64,000 nucleotides of DNA from Marinilactibacillus sp036039175 (GTDB lineage: Bacteria; Bacillota; Bacilli; Lactobacillales; Carnobacteriaceae_A): contig NZ_JAYXKP010000001.1 of NCBI RefSeq assembly GCF_036039175.1, positions 558,001 through 622,000 on the forward strand, given 5' to 3'. Position numbers and translations under genes: made by a program. Within the stretch, counting starts at the first letter, position 1, and each line of letters opens with the position of its first letter. This document shows, one piece after another, positions 25,395 to 34,003 of this stretch. The notes under the pieces are model-generated. The model saw only the letters and a list, made by a program, of their open reading frames with translations, made no database searches and had not been told where the DNA came from.

Positions 25395-25670
25395 CTATTT
25401 TACTGCATCTTTAAGAGCTTTACCCGCTTTGAATGCAGGTACTTTGCTTGCAGGGATTTGGATTTCTTCCCCAGTTTGAGGATTACGTCCTTTACGTGCA
25501 GCGCGATCACGAACTTCAAAGTTACCGAAGCCAATTACTTGAACTTTTTCTCCGTTAGCTAGTGATTCTTTAATTGTTTCGAATACTGATTCTACTGCAG
25601 CAGTAGCGTCCTTTTTAGTAAGGTCAGTTGCTGCTGAAACTTTTTCGATTAATTCTGCTTTATTAGCCAT
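25395..25670 (-). CDS. hup: DNA-binding protein HU
   Basis: Histone-like nucleoid protein of 91 aa (usual length 90). It has N-terminal dimerisation helices (MANKAELIEKVS), the GFGNFEVRDRAARKGRNP beta-arm segment and the FKAGKALKDAVK ending. It bends and compacts DNA. AGGAGGTG precedes the ATG. Position next to der matches the hbs locus of Bacillus. Confidence 0.97.
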   Translation of the reverse strand: MANKAELIEKVSAATDLTKKDATAAVESVFETIKESLANGEKVQVIGFGNFEVRDRAARKGRNPQTGEEIQIPASKVPAFKAGKALKDAVK

Positions 25671-25995
25671 CGTACATTTTCACCTCCTCATAAGAAGATC
25701 TATATAAGCCATTAAATGTGACTTACGATCTTTCAAAAACATCCCTTTAAACATAAAATGAATGTGTTGGGTGAAATAGTCTTCTTACGACATTTCATTT
25801 AAAAAGATACCATAGAAACGTTGATACTGCAATGATTTTGTTGAAAAGAATCACTAAACTTTATTTCTTTCGTCATAACCTTTTTCACTTGACTTGTAGA
25901 GAAAAATTTAATTCTGATTTATGAGAGCTTAGACTGTCTATAAGCTGTTTACCTAGTGATATCCTAAGTTCGAGCAAAACAAGCAGATAAGCTGC
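25671..25995. other. Leader and promoter region of the HU gene
   Basis: 325 bp between der and hup with no ORF. It contains the hup promoter at 25804-25832 and an AT-rich leader of about 125 bases before the HU start. No conserved RNA motif was recognised in the leader, and nothing recognisable lies in the part nearest der. Confidence 0.6.
25804..25832 (-). promoter_or_regulatory. hup promoter
   Basis: On the minus strand TTGCAG (25827-25832) and TATCTT (25804-25809) are separated by 17 bp. Confidence 0.65.
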
Positions 25996-27309
25996 CTACG
26001 TACGTCTACGAGCTATAATATGGATAGGCGTGCCTTCAAAATCAAATGTCGCTCTAAATCTATTATCCAGATAACGTTTATAAGAAAAGTGAAGTAATTC
26101 TGGATCATTTACAAAGATAATAAAAGTCGGCGGACTCACACTAACTTGAGTTGTATAGTAAATTTTAAGTCTTCTACCTTTATCTGTTGGTGTTGGGTTA
26201 GTTGCTACAGCATCCATAACAACGTCGTTTAAGATAGACGACTGAATACGTAAATGCTGATTTCTATAAACACGTTCAATAATATCAGGAAGCTTATCTA
26301 AGCGTTTTTTAGAAATTGCCGAAACAAAGATAATTGGAGCATAACTTAAATATCTGAATTCTTCTCTAACTTCTAACTCAAAATCTCTCAGTGTATTGGT
26401 TTCTTTTTCAACAGTATCCCATTTATTGACAACAATAATAATACCTTTACCTGCTTCGTGAGCATAGCCAAATACTTTCTTGTCTTGCTCTCTAATGCCT
26501 TCTTCTGCATTAATGACACATAGGACAACTTCAGATCTTTCAATGGCTCTCATGGCTCTTAAAACACTGTATTTCTCAGTATTCTCATAGACTTTACCTT
26601 TTTTACGAATACCTGCAGTATCTATAATAGCAAACTCTCGACCATCATCTGTTTCGAATTTCGTATCGACGGCTTCTCTTGTTGTTCCAGCAATATCTGA
26701 AACAATCACTCGGTCTTCACCAATAATGGCATTTACCAAACTGGATTTACCAACATTGGGTCTTCCAATCAAACTGAAACGGATCGTACCTTCATCAAAC
26801 TCTTCTTCAAGATCTTCAGGAAACTCAGCAACAACTGCATCTAATAAGTCTCCAAGCCCTAAACCGTGTGAACCAGAAATTGGAAATGGATCTCCCAATC
26901 CTAATGAATAAAATTCGTAACTATATGTTCTTGATTCTGGATTATCTGCTTTATTAACAGCTAATACGACTGGTTTTCCTGAACGATATAAAATTGGCGC
27001 AACTTGCTCATCGGCATCTGTTACACCTTCACGGATACTAGCCAGCATAATAATGACATCTGCTTCTTCAATAGCAATTTGTGCCTGATTTCTGATTTGC
27101 GCATTTAGCGGTTCATCTTCCATCGTGATACCACCAGTATCAATTAACGTAAACTCTTTTCCTAACCATTCTGCACTTGCATAAATTCTATCACGTGTTA
27201 CGCCTGAAACATCTTCTACTATGGAGATACGTTCTCCTACTATACGATTAAAAATGGTTGATTTTCCGACGTTTGGACGTCCAACTATTGCTACTACCGG
27301 TTTTGTCAT
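25996..27309 (-). CDS. der: Ribosome biogenesis GTPase Der (EngA)
   Basis: Double-GTPase of 437 aa needed for 50S assembly. The first G domain has GRPNVGKST at 10-18 and the second GRPNVGKSS near 182-190, each with DTAG/DTGG switches and NKxD motifs (NKAD, NKWD). A C-terminal KH-like domain follows. It lies between rpsA and hup as in Bacillus. Confidence 0.97.
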   Translation of the reverse strand: MTKPVVAIVGRPNVGKSTIFNRIVGERISIVEDVSGVTRDRIYASAEWLGKEFTLIDTGGITMEDEPLNAQIRNQAQIAIEEADVIIMLASIREGVTDADEQVAPILYRSGKPVVLAVNKADNPESRTYSYEFYSLGLGDPFPISGSHGLGLGDLLDAVVAEFPEDLEEEFDEGTIRFSLIGRPNVGKSSLVNAIIGEDRVIVSDIAGTTREAVDTKFETDDGREFAIIDTAGIRKKGKVYENTEKYSVLRAMRAIERSEVVLCVINAEEGIREQDKKVFGYAHEAGKGIIIVVNKWDTVEKETNTLRDFELEVREEFRYLSYAPIIFVSAISKKRLDKLPDIIERVYRNQHLRIQSSILNDVVMDAVATNPTPTDKGRRLKIYYTTQVSVSPPTFIIFVNDPELLHFSYKRYLDNRFRATFDFEGTPIHIIARRRT

Positions 27310-27369
27310 AAACGTTCACCTTCTTTCTTGATTTTTGTAAGTTCATTTAGTGATTACAGCATTTCAAAA

Positions 27370-27420
27370 ACATACACCCAACCCCACGAAAACAGAAAAT
27401 CGTTTCAGCGGGTTTGGGTG
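27370..27420 (-). terminator. Probable terminator after rpsA
   Basis: On the minus strand CACCCAAACCC pairs with GGGGTTGGGTG (one bulge) around a 24-base loop that holds a small CGA/TCG stem, followed by TATGTTTTTG. It lies between the S1 gene and der. Confidence 0.6.
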
Positions 27421-27454
27421 CTATCGTTTTAATGAATTAAAAGATATAGTTTGC

Positions 27455-28864
27455 TTACTCTTGATCGTCGTTGTTCATAAAGCTTGATAATTGATCACCA
27501 ATTTGGTCACCTAAAGTGAAAGTGCCATCTTCATCATCGTCACCAAACGAAGATTTAGTTACTTGTTGTGGTTTAGATGATGATGGTTTTTTAGATTTGT
27601 TAGCAGCCGGTTTAGGTGCTTGCTCTGGTGCTTCTTCTAAAGCTTTGATACTTAGTGAAATACGTTCTTCTGAAGGGCTGACGCTTAGTACTTTCACTTC
27701 AATTTCTTCATCTTTAGCCACAACTTCATGAGGTGTTTCTACATGTTTGTGGGCCATTTCAGAAATGTGAACTAAACCTTCAACCCCTGGTTTAACTTCT
27801 ACAAATGCGCCAAAGTCAGTTACACGTTTAACTTTACCTGTAACAACAGATCCTTCAGGTAATTCTTCTTCAAGATTATCCCAAGGTCCAGCTAAAGTAT
27901 CTTTGATAGATAATGAAATACGTTCTTTATCTCTATCTACACTTAGTACTTTAACATCAACTTCGTCACCAGTGTTTAATTTTTCTTTAGGATGTCCAAT
28001 TCTTTCATGAGAAATCTCAGAAATATGAACAAGTCCATCAACGCCACCAAGGTTAACGAAAGCACCAAAGTTTGTCAATCTTACAACTGTTCCTTTAACT
28101 GTTGATCCTTCTTCTAATGCGTCAAAAGCTTCTTCTTTGATTTTAGACTGTTCATCCGCCATCAATGCTTTTCTAGAAAGAATTAATTGACGTTCGTTAG
28201 GATCAATTTCAAGAATCTTGAACGTATACGTTTGACCTTCAAACTGGTTCAAGTCACTTACATACTGTACATCCATTTGAGAAGCAGGAACAAATCCTCT
28301 TACTCCAGCATCTACAGTTAATCCACCTTTAACTACACGAGTAACTGGTGCTTCAATCGTTTCGTCATTATCAAATTTAGACTGAAGTTCTTCCCAGACT
28401 TTTCTTTGATCTACACGTTTTTTAGAAAGAACAAAACTTCCTTGCTCTTTATCTTTTACGTCGCGTAAAACGACAACATCGATTACGTCGCCAACTTTAA
28501 CAACGTCTGATGGGTGTTCAAAACGTTCAGTCGAAAGTTCTTTTGGAGGAATGATACCTTCTTGTCCTCCACCAAGTCCTACGATGACTTGTTTCTCGCT
28601 ATCAATTACAAGTACTTCACCTTGAACCAGGTCTCCCGGTGTAATGTCTACAACGTCTTTTAAAACGTCTGACATTGATTCTGAATCAGAATCTGAAGAA
28701 CCGACAGCTGGTTGAACTTGAGCGTCTTCGTTTTCTGCCATTACATCTTCTGGATCTGTTCCAGCAGCTGAGTTTACAATCACTTGCTCTTCTGCAACTT
28801 CTTGTGATTCTTGATCCACTGTGTTGTTGTTTTCTAATTCGTTTGTATTTTCTTTATCTGTCAT
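27455..28864 (-). CDS. rpsA: 30S ribosomal protein S1 homologue
   Basis: RNA-binding protein with four S1 repeats, 469 aa from the ATG at 28864 (GGGAGG upstream); the longer reading to 28888 starts inside the ribosome-binding region. Repeats begin near GDLVQGEVLVID, IEAPVTRVVKGGLTVD, GSTVKGTVVRLTNFGAFV and GSVVTGKVKRVTDFGAFV. The N-terminus (about 1-50) is acidic and low-complexity, and the C-terminus is a Lys/Ser/Pro-rich tail. It follows cmk by 88 bp, the conserved cmk-rpsA pairing. Confidence 0.93.
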   Translation of the reverse strand: MTDKENTNELENNNTVDQESQEVAEEQVIVNSAAGTDPEDVMAENEDAQVQPAVGSSDSDSESMSDVLKDVVDITPGDLVQGEVLVIDSEKQVIVGLGGGQEGIIPPKELSTERFEHPSDVVKVGDVIDVVVLRDVKDKEQGSFVLSKKRVDQRKVWEELQSKFDNDETIEAPVTRVVKGGLTVDAGVRGFVPASQMDVQYVSDLNQFEGQTYTFKILEIDPNERQLILSRKALMADEQSKIKEEAFDALEEGSTVKGTVVRLTNFGAFVNLGGVDGLVHISEISHERIGHPKEKLNTGDEVDVKVLSVDRDKERISLSIKDTLAGPWDNLEEELPEGSVVTGKVKRVTDFGAFVEVKPGVEGLVHISEMAHKHVETPHEVVAKDEEIEVKVLSVSPSEERISLSIKALEEAPEQAPKPAANKSKKPSSSKPQQVTKSSFGDDDEDGTFTLGDQIGDQLSSFMNNDDQE

Positions 28865-28952
28865 AATATATGTGCCTCCCAATGCCAATATTTCTACTCT
28901 ATTAATTGTACATAAAATAAGCTGATTTTTCCACTAAAACATTTGAAACGAA

Positions 28953-29651
28953 TTATTTCTGATATTCTGGATATTTTTCAAAGATAATGGATTCAATTTT
29001 CCCAGTAACTTCTTCAATTGAAAGTGCTGTTGTATCGATTTCAACTGCATCATCTGCTTTTTTTAACGGAGAAACTTTTCTTGTAGAATCCTTATGATCT
29101 CTTTCTCTGATTTCTTGTTTTAATTTTGTTAAATCAGATTCGATTCCTTTTTCCAAATTTTCTTTGTGTCTGCGCTCAGCTCGCTCGTCTACGCTCGCTA
29201 CCAAAAAGATTTTCACACTGGCGTCTGGTAAAACTACGGTTCCAATATCACGACCATCCATGATCACATTTTTACTGGAAGCCATCTCTCTTTGTCGCTG
29301 AACCAATACCGTTCTCACATCTGGATGAGCAGCGACAAGAGAAACTGCATTCGTTACATCATTTTGTCTGATATCCATCGTCACTTCTACATCATTACAA
29401 TAGACCATTTGACCGTTATCTGATCTCTTAAAGTCAATGACTAACTGATTCAGTTCATTGACGATTGCATTTTGGTCAGTCAAATCTAACTGATTCTTTA
29501 TAGCAATATAGGTGATTGCTCGATACATTGCGCCACTATCTACATAGATCAAGTCAAGGTGGTCAGCAATCTTTTTAGCCACTGTACTTTTTCCTGACGA
29601 GGCAGGTCCATCTATAGCCACAGTCAATTGATTATTCAACACATACTTCAC
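28953..29651 (-). CDS. cmk: Cytidylate kinase
   Basis: Phosphorylates CMP and dCMP; 232 aa. Walker A GPASSGKST is near 15-23, followed by DSGAMYRAITY, the MDGRDIGTVVLPDA signature near 131-144 and an Arg-rich lid (RRHKENLEKG). The start is uncertain: the called GTG has only a weak GAAAG upstream, and TTG or GTG codons a few residues inside would also fit. It lies between the LysM gene and rpsA. Confidence 0.94.
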   Translation of the reverse strand: MKYVLNNQLTVAIDGPASSGKSTVAKKIADHLDLIYVDSGAMYRAITYIAIKNQLDLTDQNAIVNELNQLVIDFKRSDNGQMVYCNDVEVTMDIRQNDVTNAVSLVAAHPDVRTVLVQRQREMASSKNVIMDGRDIGTVVLPDASVKIFLVASVDERAERRHKENLEKGIESDLTKLKQEIRERDHKDSTRKVSPLKKADDAVEIDTTALSIEEVTGKIESIIFEKYPEYQK

Positions 29652-29675
29652 ACTTTCAATTTTTATTTAAGTCGA

Positions 29676-30338
29676 TTAATTCACTTTTAACACTTGACCA
29701 ACAGAGACTGTTTCACTAGACAATCCGTTTAATTGCATCAGTTCCTGTGTAGTCATTCCATGGTTTAAGGCAATACGGTACATGTTATCTCCCGCTTTTA
29801 CTGTATACGTTTCTCCTGCTGTAGTTGGTTCCTCAGCAGCTTCATTGGCTTCCTCAGAGGCAGCGTTGCTGTCTGCTTGATTTGTATTAGATTCTGCTGG
29901 CTCACTAGCTGGTTGATTTTCTCCAGTCGTTTCCGTTTCTGACTCACTCTCAGATTCCGGTTGTGGTTGCACAGGTTCTTCTACAGTTTCTTCAGCCGTC
30001 TCTTCCACTGTTTCTTCAGGCTCTTCTGGCTCCTCAGCTACTTCTTCTTCGACCTCGGGTTCTTCCTCTGGTTCTGGATCTGCTGGCGCTGGCTGTTCGA
30101 CACTCGGTTGTTCAGGGCTAGAATAATTTGATTCTCGCTGACTGTACCAAGCGTATGTGCCTAGTGTTACAACAATAATCAACACTAGAAATACTACTGT
30201 AACAGTCAGGATAGGAGAAATACTTTTCTCGCGTTCTCTTTTAGCTTTTCGAGACATAGCCTGATCGTCATAATCTACTTCTTCATCAAATCGTTTAGAC
30301 CACAGTTCTTCCATCGACTCGCGATCTTTCTTACTCAT
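29676..30338 (-). CDS. LysM-domain membrane protein (YpbE-like)
   Basis: 220-aa bitopic protein. A charged cytoplasmic N-terminus (1-40) is followed by one membrane helix (about 43-64), then a long Glu/Pro-rich extracellular linker (about 72-175) and a single C-terminal LysM domain (YTVKAGDNMYRIALNHGM onward) that should bind peptidoglycan. Context (recQ upstream, cmk downstream) matches the B. subtilis ypbE locus. The linker composition is repetitive (PEPEEE, TVEETAEETVEE). Its role in the wall is unknown. Confidence 0.85.
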   Translation of the reverse strand: MSKKDRESMEELWSKRFDEEVDYDDQAMSRKAKREREKSISPILTVTVVFLVLIIVVTLGTYAWYSQRESNYSSPEQPSVEQPAPADPEPEEEPEVEEEVAEEPEEPEETVEETAEETVEEPVQPQPESESESETETTGENQPASEPAESNTNQADSNAASEEANEAAEEPTTAGETYTVKAGDNMYRIALNHGMTTQELMQLNGLSSETVSVGQVLKVN

Positions 30339-30386
30339 AGTGATTCCTCCTCAAGTTCTATCATAGTTATTGTATCATATTTTAGC

Positions 30387-31841
30387 TTAATTCATAGATT
30401 CCTCATCAAGTTTATACAATTGTTTCATACGAACTCTCCAGTCAATTGTTTCGCTTTTGACGACTAATTTATCTTCTTCGTCATCAAAGAAATACGTCTC
30501 TAAATCTGCCGTGCACTGACTGCAACAACGTTCTGGCTTTACCGTTATTGACTCATCGAAATATTGAAGCAGATAAGCTCTTTTACATCCTTTGGTGAAC
30601 AAGTAATTCATCATATATTCTAATTGCTCTTTTTTAAGACGTTCTCTAGTCTGTATCTGGTGTAAAGCAACTCTATAAGGTATAGAGGCATTCACATAAA
30701 ACTGGGCAATTTGTACTTTAGGATCTGTTTGTTCTTGCTTGATTTTGTGGTGATACTTGTAAATGTATTCCAGTAGAGATTCATCCGGCAGACTATTTTC
30801 TTGTAGTCTAATCTGTAAATACTGATCTCCTTGCTCGAAAAGCAGTATGGCAATACCTTCCTTACCGTCTCGGCTACACCTTCCGATTTCTTGCAAGTAC
30901 ATCTCGGGATTAGATGGCATATGGTAATGGATAACGTACCTTATATCTGGTTTATCGATGCCCATTCCAAAAGCACTCGTTGCACAAATAACCTGAATCG
31001 AGTTGTCTATAAACTGCTGCTGTACTTTAATTTTGTCATCAATTGTCAAATCAGAATGATAACTCTCGGCTCGGATCCCTAATTCAGTTCTCAAGACTGA
31101 AGCCATCTCGTCAGCCAGTTTTTTGCTTGAAAAATAAACAATCCCAGGACTTTCCAACTGATGAACGAGTTCCTTTAAACGATCTTTTTTGTTCCCCTCG
31201 CAAATCTCTACTTTTAATTTTATCGAAGATCTGTCTACTGAATGTATAATCTCTCTAGTTTCTATAGAATCTATATCTAAAGACTGTTTGATTTCACTGC
31301 GAACTTGTTCTGTGGCTGTAGCCGTCAGAGCCATTGTTGTAGGATGGTTAAGTTTTCTTTTAGCCTCACCAATCTTAAGATAGTCTGGTCGGAAATCCAT
31401 TCCCCATTGAGAGATACAATGGGCTTCGTCAACGACAAACAAGGCAATATCTAGTTGAGAAAGTTTTGTCATCAAAAAATCGAACTGAATCATTTCTGGA
31501 GAGATATAAAGAAATTTAAACTTATGAAGATTTTTCATAATTCTTCTTTTTTCATTTCTGGACGATAAGCTATTTAAAGCGGCTACTTGCCGTTCTCCAC
31601 TACTTTTAAGTTTTTCAACCTGATCCTGCATCAATGATAGAAGTGGTGATACAATCAAAACCAGCCCTTCTTTTATATAACCAGGTAATTGATAGCAGAT
31701 TGATTTCCCACTGCCAGTTGGTAACATAACCACCGAATCTACTTCTTGTAGGGCTGCTTGAATAGCTTCTTTTTGACCAGATCTAAAAGTCTTATAATTG
31801 AATTTTTCATAAAGTATCTGCTCTAGCGTTTTCTCTACCAT
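30387..31841 (-). CDS. recQ: RecQ-family DNA helicase
   Basis: ATP-dependent 3'-5' DNA helicase of 484 aa from the ATG at 31841 (AAGGAT upstream). It has motif I PTGSGKS, VDEAHCISQWGMDFRPDY (motif II and the RecQ aromatic loop), TATATEQV and FGMGIDKPDIRYVIHY. A C-terminal zinc-binding Cys cluster (CKRAYLLQYF, ERCCSQC) is present but no HRDC domain, so it is the short RecS-like form. Its start overlaps ypbB by 35 bp, as expected for the coupled ypbB-recS pair. Confidence 0.93.
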   Translation of the reverse strand: MVEKTLEQILYEKFNYKTFRSGQKEAIQAALQEVDSVVMLPTGSGKSICYQLPGYIKEGLVLIVSPLLSLMQDQVEKLKSSGERQVAALNSLSSRNEKRRIMKNLHKFKFLYISPEMIQFDFLMTKLSQLDIALFVVDEAHCISQWGMDFRPDYLKIGEAKRKLNHPTTMALTATATEQVRSEIKQSLDIDSIETREIIHSVDRSSIKLKVEICEGNKKDRLKELVHQLESPGIVYFSSKKLADEMASVLRTELGIRAESYHSDLTIDDKIKVQQQFIDNSIQVICATSAFGMGIDKPDIRYVIHYHMPSNPEMYLQEIGRCSRDGKEGIAILLFEQGDQYLQIRLQENSLPDESLLEYIYKYHHKIKQEQTDPKVQIAQFYVNASIPYRVALHQIQTRERLKKEQLEYMMNYLFTKGCKRAYLLQYFDESITVKPERCCSQCTADLETYFFDDEEDKLVVKSETIDWRVRMKQLYKLDEESMN

Positions 31842-32895
31842 ATCTAATCCTTTCAATTTCTACTAGTCTAAACCACATAAACATCAGATCTTCATAATCT
31901 TGTTTTGCTTGTTTATAGGAATACTTGGGATTTTGTTCAAAGGCCATCTTTAAACGCTCATACTGATCCGCAGGAATATATGGCTGGAAATTGAAGTCTG
32001 GGTGAACAAGATAAATTTCAAGAATATGTTCTCTAATCGTATTTAATTTTAATTGCCTGACTTCTGAGATTTGCTCTACACTATACCCTTCGTTTACCAT
32101 CAAATAAGTATCGTACGTACTTTTAGATAACCCAAAATAAGTACGCTGATCTAGGTATGTGACAAAATCATTTAATAAAAGACCTTCAGATGCTCTAGCT
32201 TGGATAATCAGTTGTTCGAAGGTGTTACTTAGACGTACATTCAATTCTACAGATTCCATTTCTAGACTTTCTGCTAATTGTCGATTCGTTTTCCCGATGA
32301 TATCATGACCAGTTAATTTTCCAACAATCATACTTGCTTCCTCTTTTGCAAACGTTAAAAGCAAGTCATATAATTCCGTTGCCCACTGGAGAGCTAATTG
32401 ATCCATTGGTTTTTTCTGCTTACTCAACCATGCTTTAACCGATTCTTGATCACTCGGTTCCTTAATGGAAGGACTATATTTTTTATTGTCATATCTTTTC
32501 TCAGAAAATATCTGAGAAACCAATTGAATTTGTAGATAAAAAGAATTTCTGAGTGTGGCATTTTCAAGAGAACGAATAGCTTCAGGGTACTTTTTATTTT
32601 CAAAATATTGAGTCAATGATTTGTAGCCAAGCGATGTTAAAAGGTATCCCTCTTCCTCGCTACCTTGAAGTAAATTTTTAGAACAAAGTTTTTGTAGATA
32701 ATGTTCTAGATGTTCTTTTTTTAATTCTTTGAATAATCCAAAAGCAGGAAACAACTGCTCATTCTCAACTTTAAATAATATCGAAGGTGTTCTTCTTCCA
32801 TGAAACACATGAATCAGCTGAGAGCTTTTCGATGGATAATGGTTATTAAAAAAAGATAATAAAAAATACAAGAAATATCGATTTTGAGTAGCCAT
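31807..32895 (-). CDS. ypbB: Helix-turn-helix protein, YpbB-like
   Basis: 362-aa protein encoded just upstream of recQ. The C-terminal region (about 265-330) contains a helix-turn-helix, YLMVNEGYSVEQISEVRQLKLNTIREHILEIY, of the HTH_40 type found in YpbB. The middle is helical with no known catalytic motif. The conserved link with RecQ suggests a role in helping or loading the helicase, which is an inference. Confidence 0.82.
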   Translation of the reverse strand: MATQNRYFLYFLLSFFNNHYPSKSSQLIHVFHGRRTPSILFKVENEQLFPAFGLFKELKKEHLEHYLQKLCSKNLLQGSEEEGYLLTSLGYKSLTQYFENKKYPEAIRSLENATLRNSFYLQIQLVSQIFSEKRYDNKKYSPSIKEPSDQESVKAWLSKQKKPMDQLALQWATELYDLLLTFAKEEASMIVGKLTGHDIIGKTNRQLAESLEMESVELNVRLSNTFEQLIIQARASEGLLLNDFVTYLDQRTYFGLSKSTYDTYLMVNEGYSVEQISEVRQLKLNTIREHILEIYLVHPDFNFQPYIPADQYERLKMAFEQNPKYSYKQAKQDYEDLMFMWFRLVEIERIRYGRENARADTL

Positions 32896-32948
32896 AGTTC
32901 ACCTCTTCTTCTTCTCAGAATACACGTTCAGATCTATTTTTTCAATAT

Positions 32949-32979
32949 AAAAAAGGCGGTCATATAGACCCGCCTTTTG
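32949..32979 (-). terminator. Terminator after ribU
   Basis: On the minus strand AAAAGGCGGGTC pairs with GACCGCCTTTT (one bulge) around a short loop, ending in TTTTTT. Confidence 0.88.
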
Positions 32980-33006
32980 TAATATCTATTTGTTAGTTGA
33001 TAAAGC

Positions 33007-33618
33007 TTAGTTCTCATTTTCTAAAACATATCGTTTGGACTGTTTTTTATAAAGTCTGGTTCTTGATTTAACTAACCAAGGTTTAAGCTTTTGAAATGCC
33101 ACAAAAAAGATGATGCCTACAATTGGACCTTTAATCAGATTGAAAGGAACAATTGAGTAGACTAGATATTCTCTGATCGGCCCAACACTGAATCCCATTA
33201 CAGCCATATAAGCAGGAATTAGGAATACCCAATTCAAGAGAGCCATAACGACACTTAATGACAGTGTACTTGCTACAGTAGCAAACACTTTTTCTCTAGT
33301 ACGTAATCCCATTTTTGTGATAATAAAGTAAATGGGTAACGTATAGGCTAAAGAAGCAATAAATTGTGCTGAATCGCCTATTGGTAAACCCATGTCTCCA
33401 CCTTTTTGAATGAAAGATAGTAGAGAACGAATAAAGGCAATGGTAATACCGCCTATAGGACCATACATATACATTCCGAATAATACGGGTAGATCACTGA
33501 AATCAATCTTCAGAAAAGATGCTGCGGGTAAAATAGGGAACGAAAACATAGAAATGATCCATGCTAGTGAAGCTAATACTGCTATACCGACTACTTTTTG
33601 CGTTTTGTTGCTTGACAT
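33007..33618 (-). CDS. ribU: Riboflavin transporter substrate-binding subunit RibU
   Basis: Membrane S-component of an ECF transporter, 203 aa with five to six hydrophobic segments. The ASFLKIDFSDLPVLFGMYMYGPIGG region is the RibU signature for binding riboflavin. It needs the shared EcfAAT module, which is encoded elsewhere. An FMN riboswitch with a terminator precedes it, which confirms the substrate. The C-terminus is basic, on the cytoplasmic side. Confidence 0.95.
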   Translation of the reverse strand: MSSNKTQKVVGIAVLASLAWIISMFSFPILPAASFLKIDFSDLPVLFGMYMYGPIGGITIAFIRSLLSFIQKGGDMGLPIGDSAQFIASLAYTLPIYFIITKMGLRTREKVFATVASTLSLSVVMALLNWVFLIPAYMAVMGFSVGPIREYLVYSIVPFNLIKGPIVGIIFFVAFQKLKPWLVKSRTRLYKKQSKRYVLENEN

Positions 33619-33734
33619 TGAAAATCCTCCTAGAAGGATTCATCCTGGTTAGGGTATTGAACTTATTGATGCTTATCCCTATTTGGTTCCGACATTTCGA
33701 AGTGAGACCGGTCAGAGAATGCACTCTAGAAATG

Positions 33735-33775
33735 CAAAAACTCTGTTCAGTTCCACTTCAGGAAATGAACAGAGC
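33735..33775 (-). terminator. Riboswitch-controlled terminator of ribU
   Basis: On the minus strand CTCTGTTCA (33766-33774) and TGAACAGAG (33741-33749) form a 9-bp stem with an inner TCC/GGA pairing, followed by TTTTTGC. It lies between the aptamer and ribU and should form when FMN is bound. Confidence 0.85.
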
Positions 33776-33808
33776 TAAATAGACATAATGATTCAGTCAA
33801 AAAGCTCC

Positions 33809-33923
33809 ATCTTCTTTATACCAGACTATACTGTCGGTACTGGAATTACACCAGTTCAGCAAAACAAAAGTTTCGCTCGTGGACTTTACCACCGGTCGGG
33901 ATTTGCGCCCTGCCCCTGAAGAT
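33809..33923 (-). promoter_or_regulatory. FMN riboswitch (RFN element)
   Basis: On the minus strand the conserved RFN blocks are all present in order: AGGGGCAGGGCG, ATCCCGACCGGTGGTAAAG, CCACGAGC, CTGGTGTAATTCCAG and ACCGACAGTATAGTC. The closing stem is ATCTTC with GAAGAT. It senses FMN and here controls ribU by transcription termination. Confidence 0.97.
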
Positions 33924-33966
33924 GAATCATATTATTTTTTTGCTTATTTTTAATAAGCACATTACT

Positions 33967-33994
33967 ATTATACAAAATCACACAGAAATGTCAA
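33967..33994 (-). promoter_or_regulatory. ribU promoter
   Basis: On the minus strand a perfect TTGACA (33989-33994) and TATAAT (33967-33972) are separated by 16 bp, immediately after the histidine kinase stop codon. Confidence 0.88.
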
Positions 33995-34003
33995 CAGCTC
34001 AGT

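Larger units (their letters stand above)
33619..34003. other. ribU regulatory leader region
   Basis: 385 bp without a protein gene. It contains, in transcription order, the ribU promoter (33967-33994), a small AT hairpin (33941-33959), the FMN riboswitch (33809-33923) and its terminator (33735-33775). The rest is unstructured leader up to the ribU ribosome-binding site AGGAGG. Confidence 0.85.

Noticed and set aside
33941..33959. Hairpin TGCTTATT/AATAAGCA considered as terminator of resE
   Set aside because: On the minus strand it is followed by A residues, not T, and the ribU promoter lies just before it; it is part of the ribU leader.
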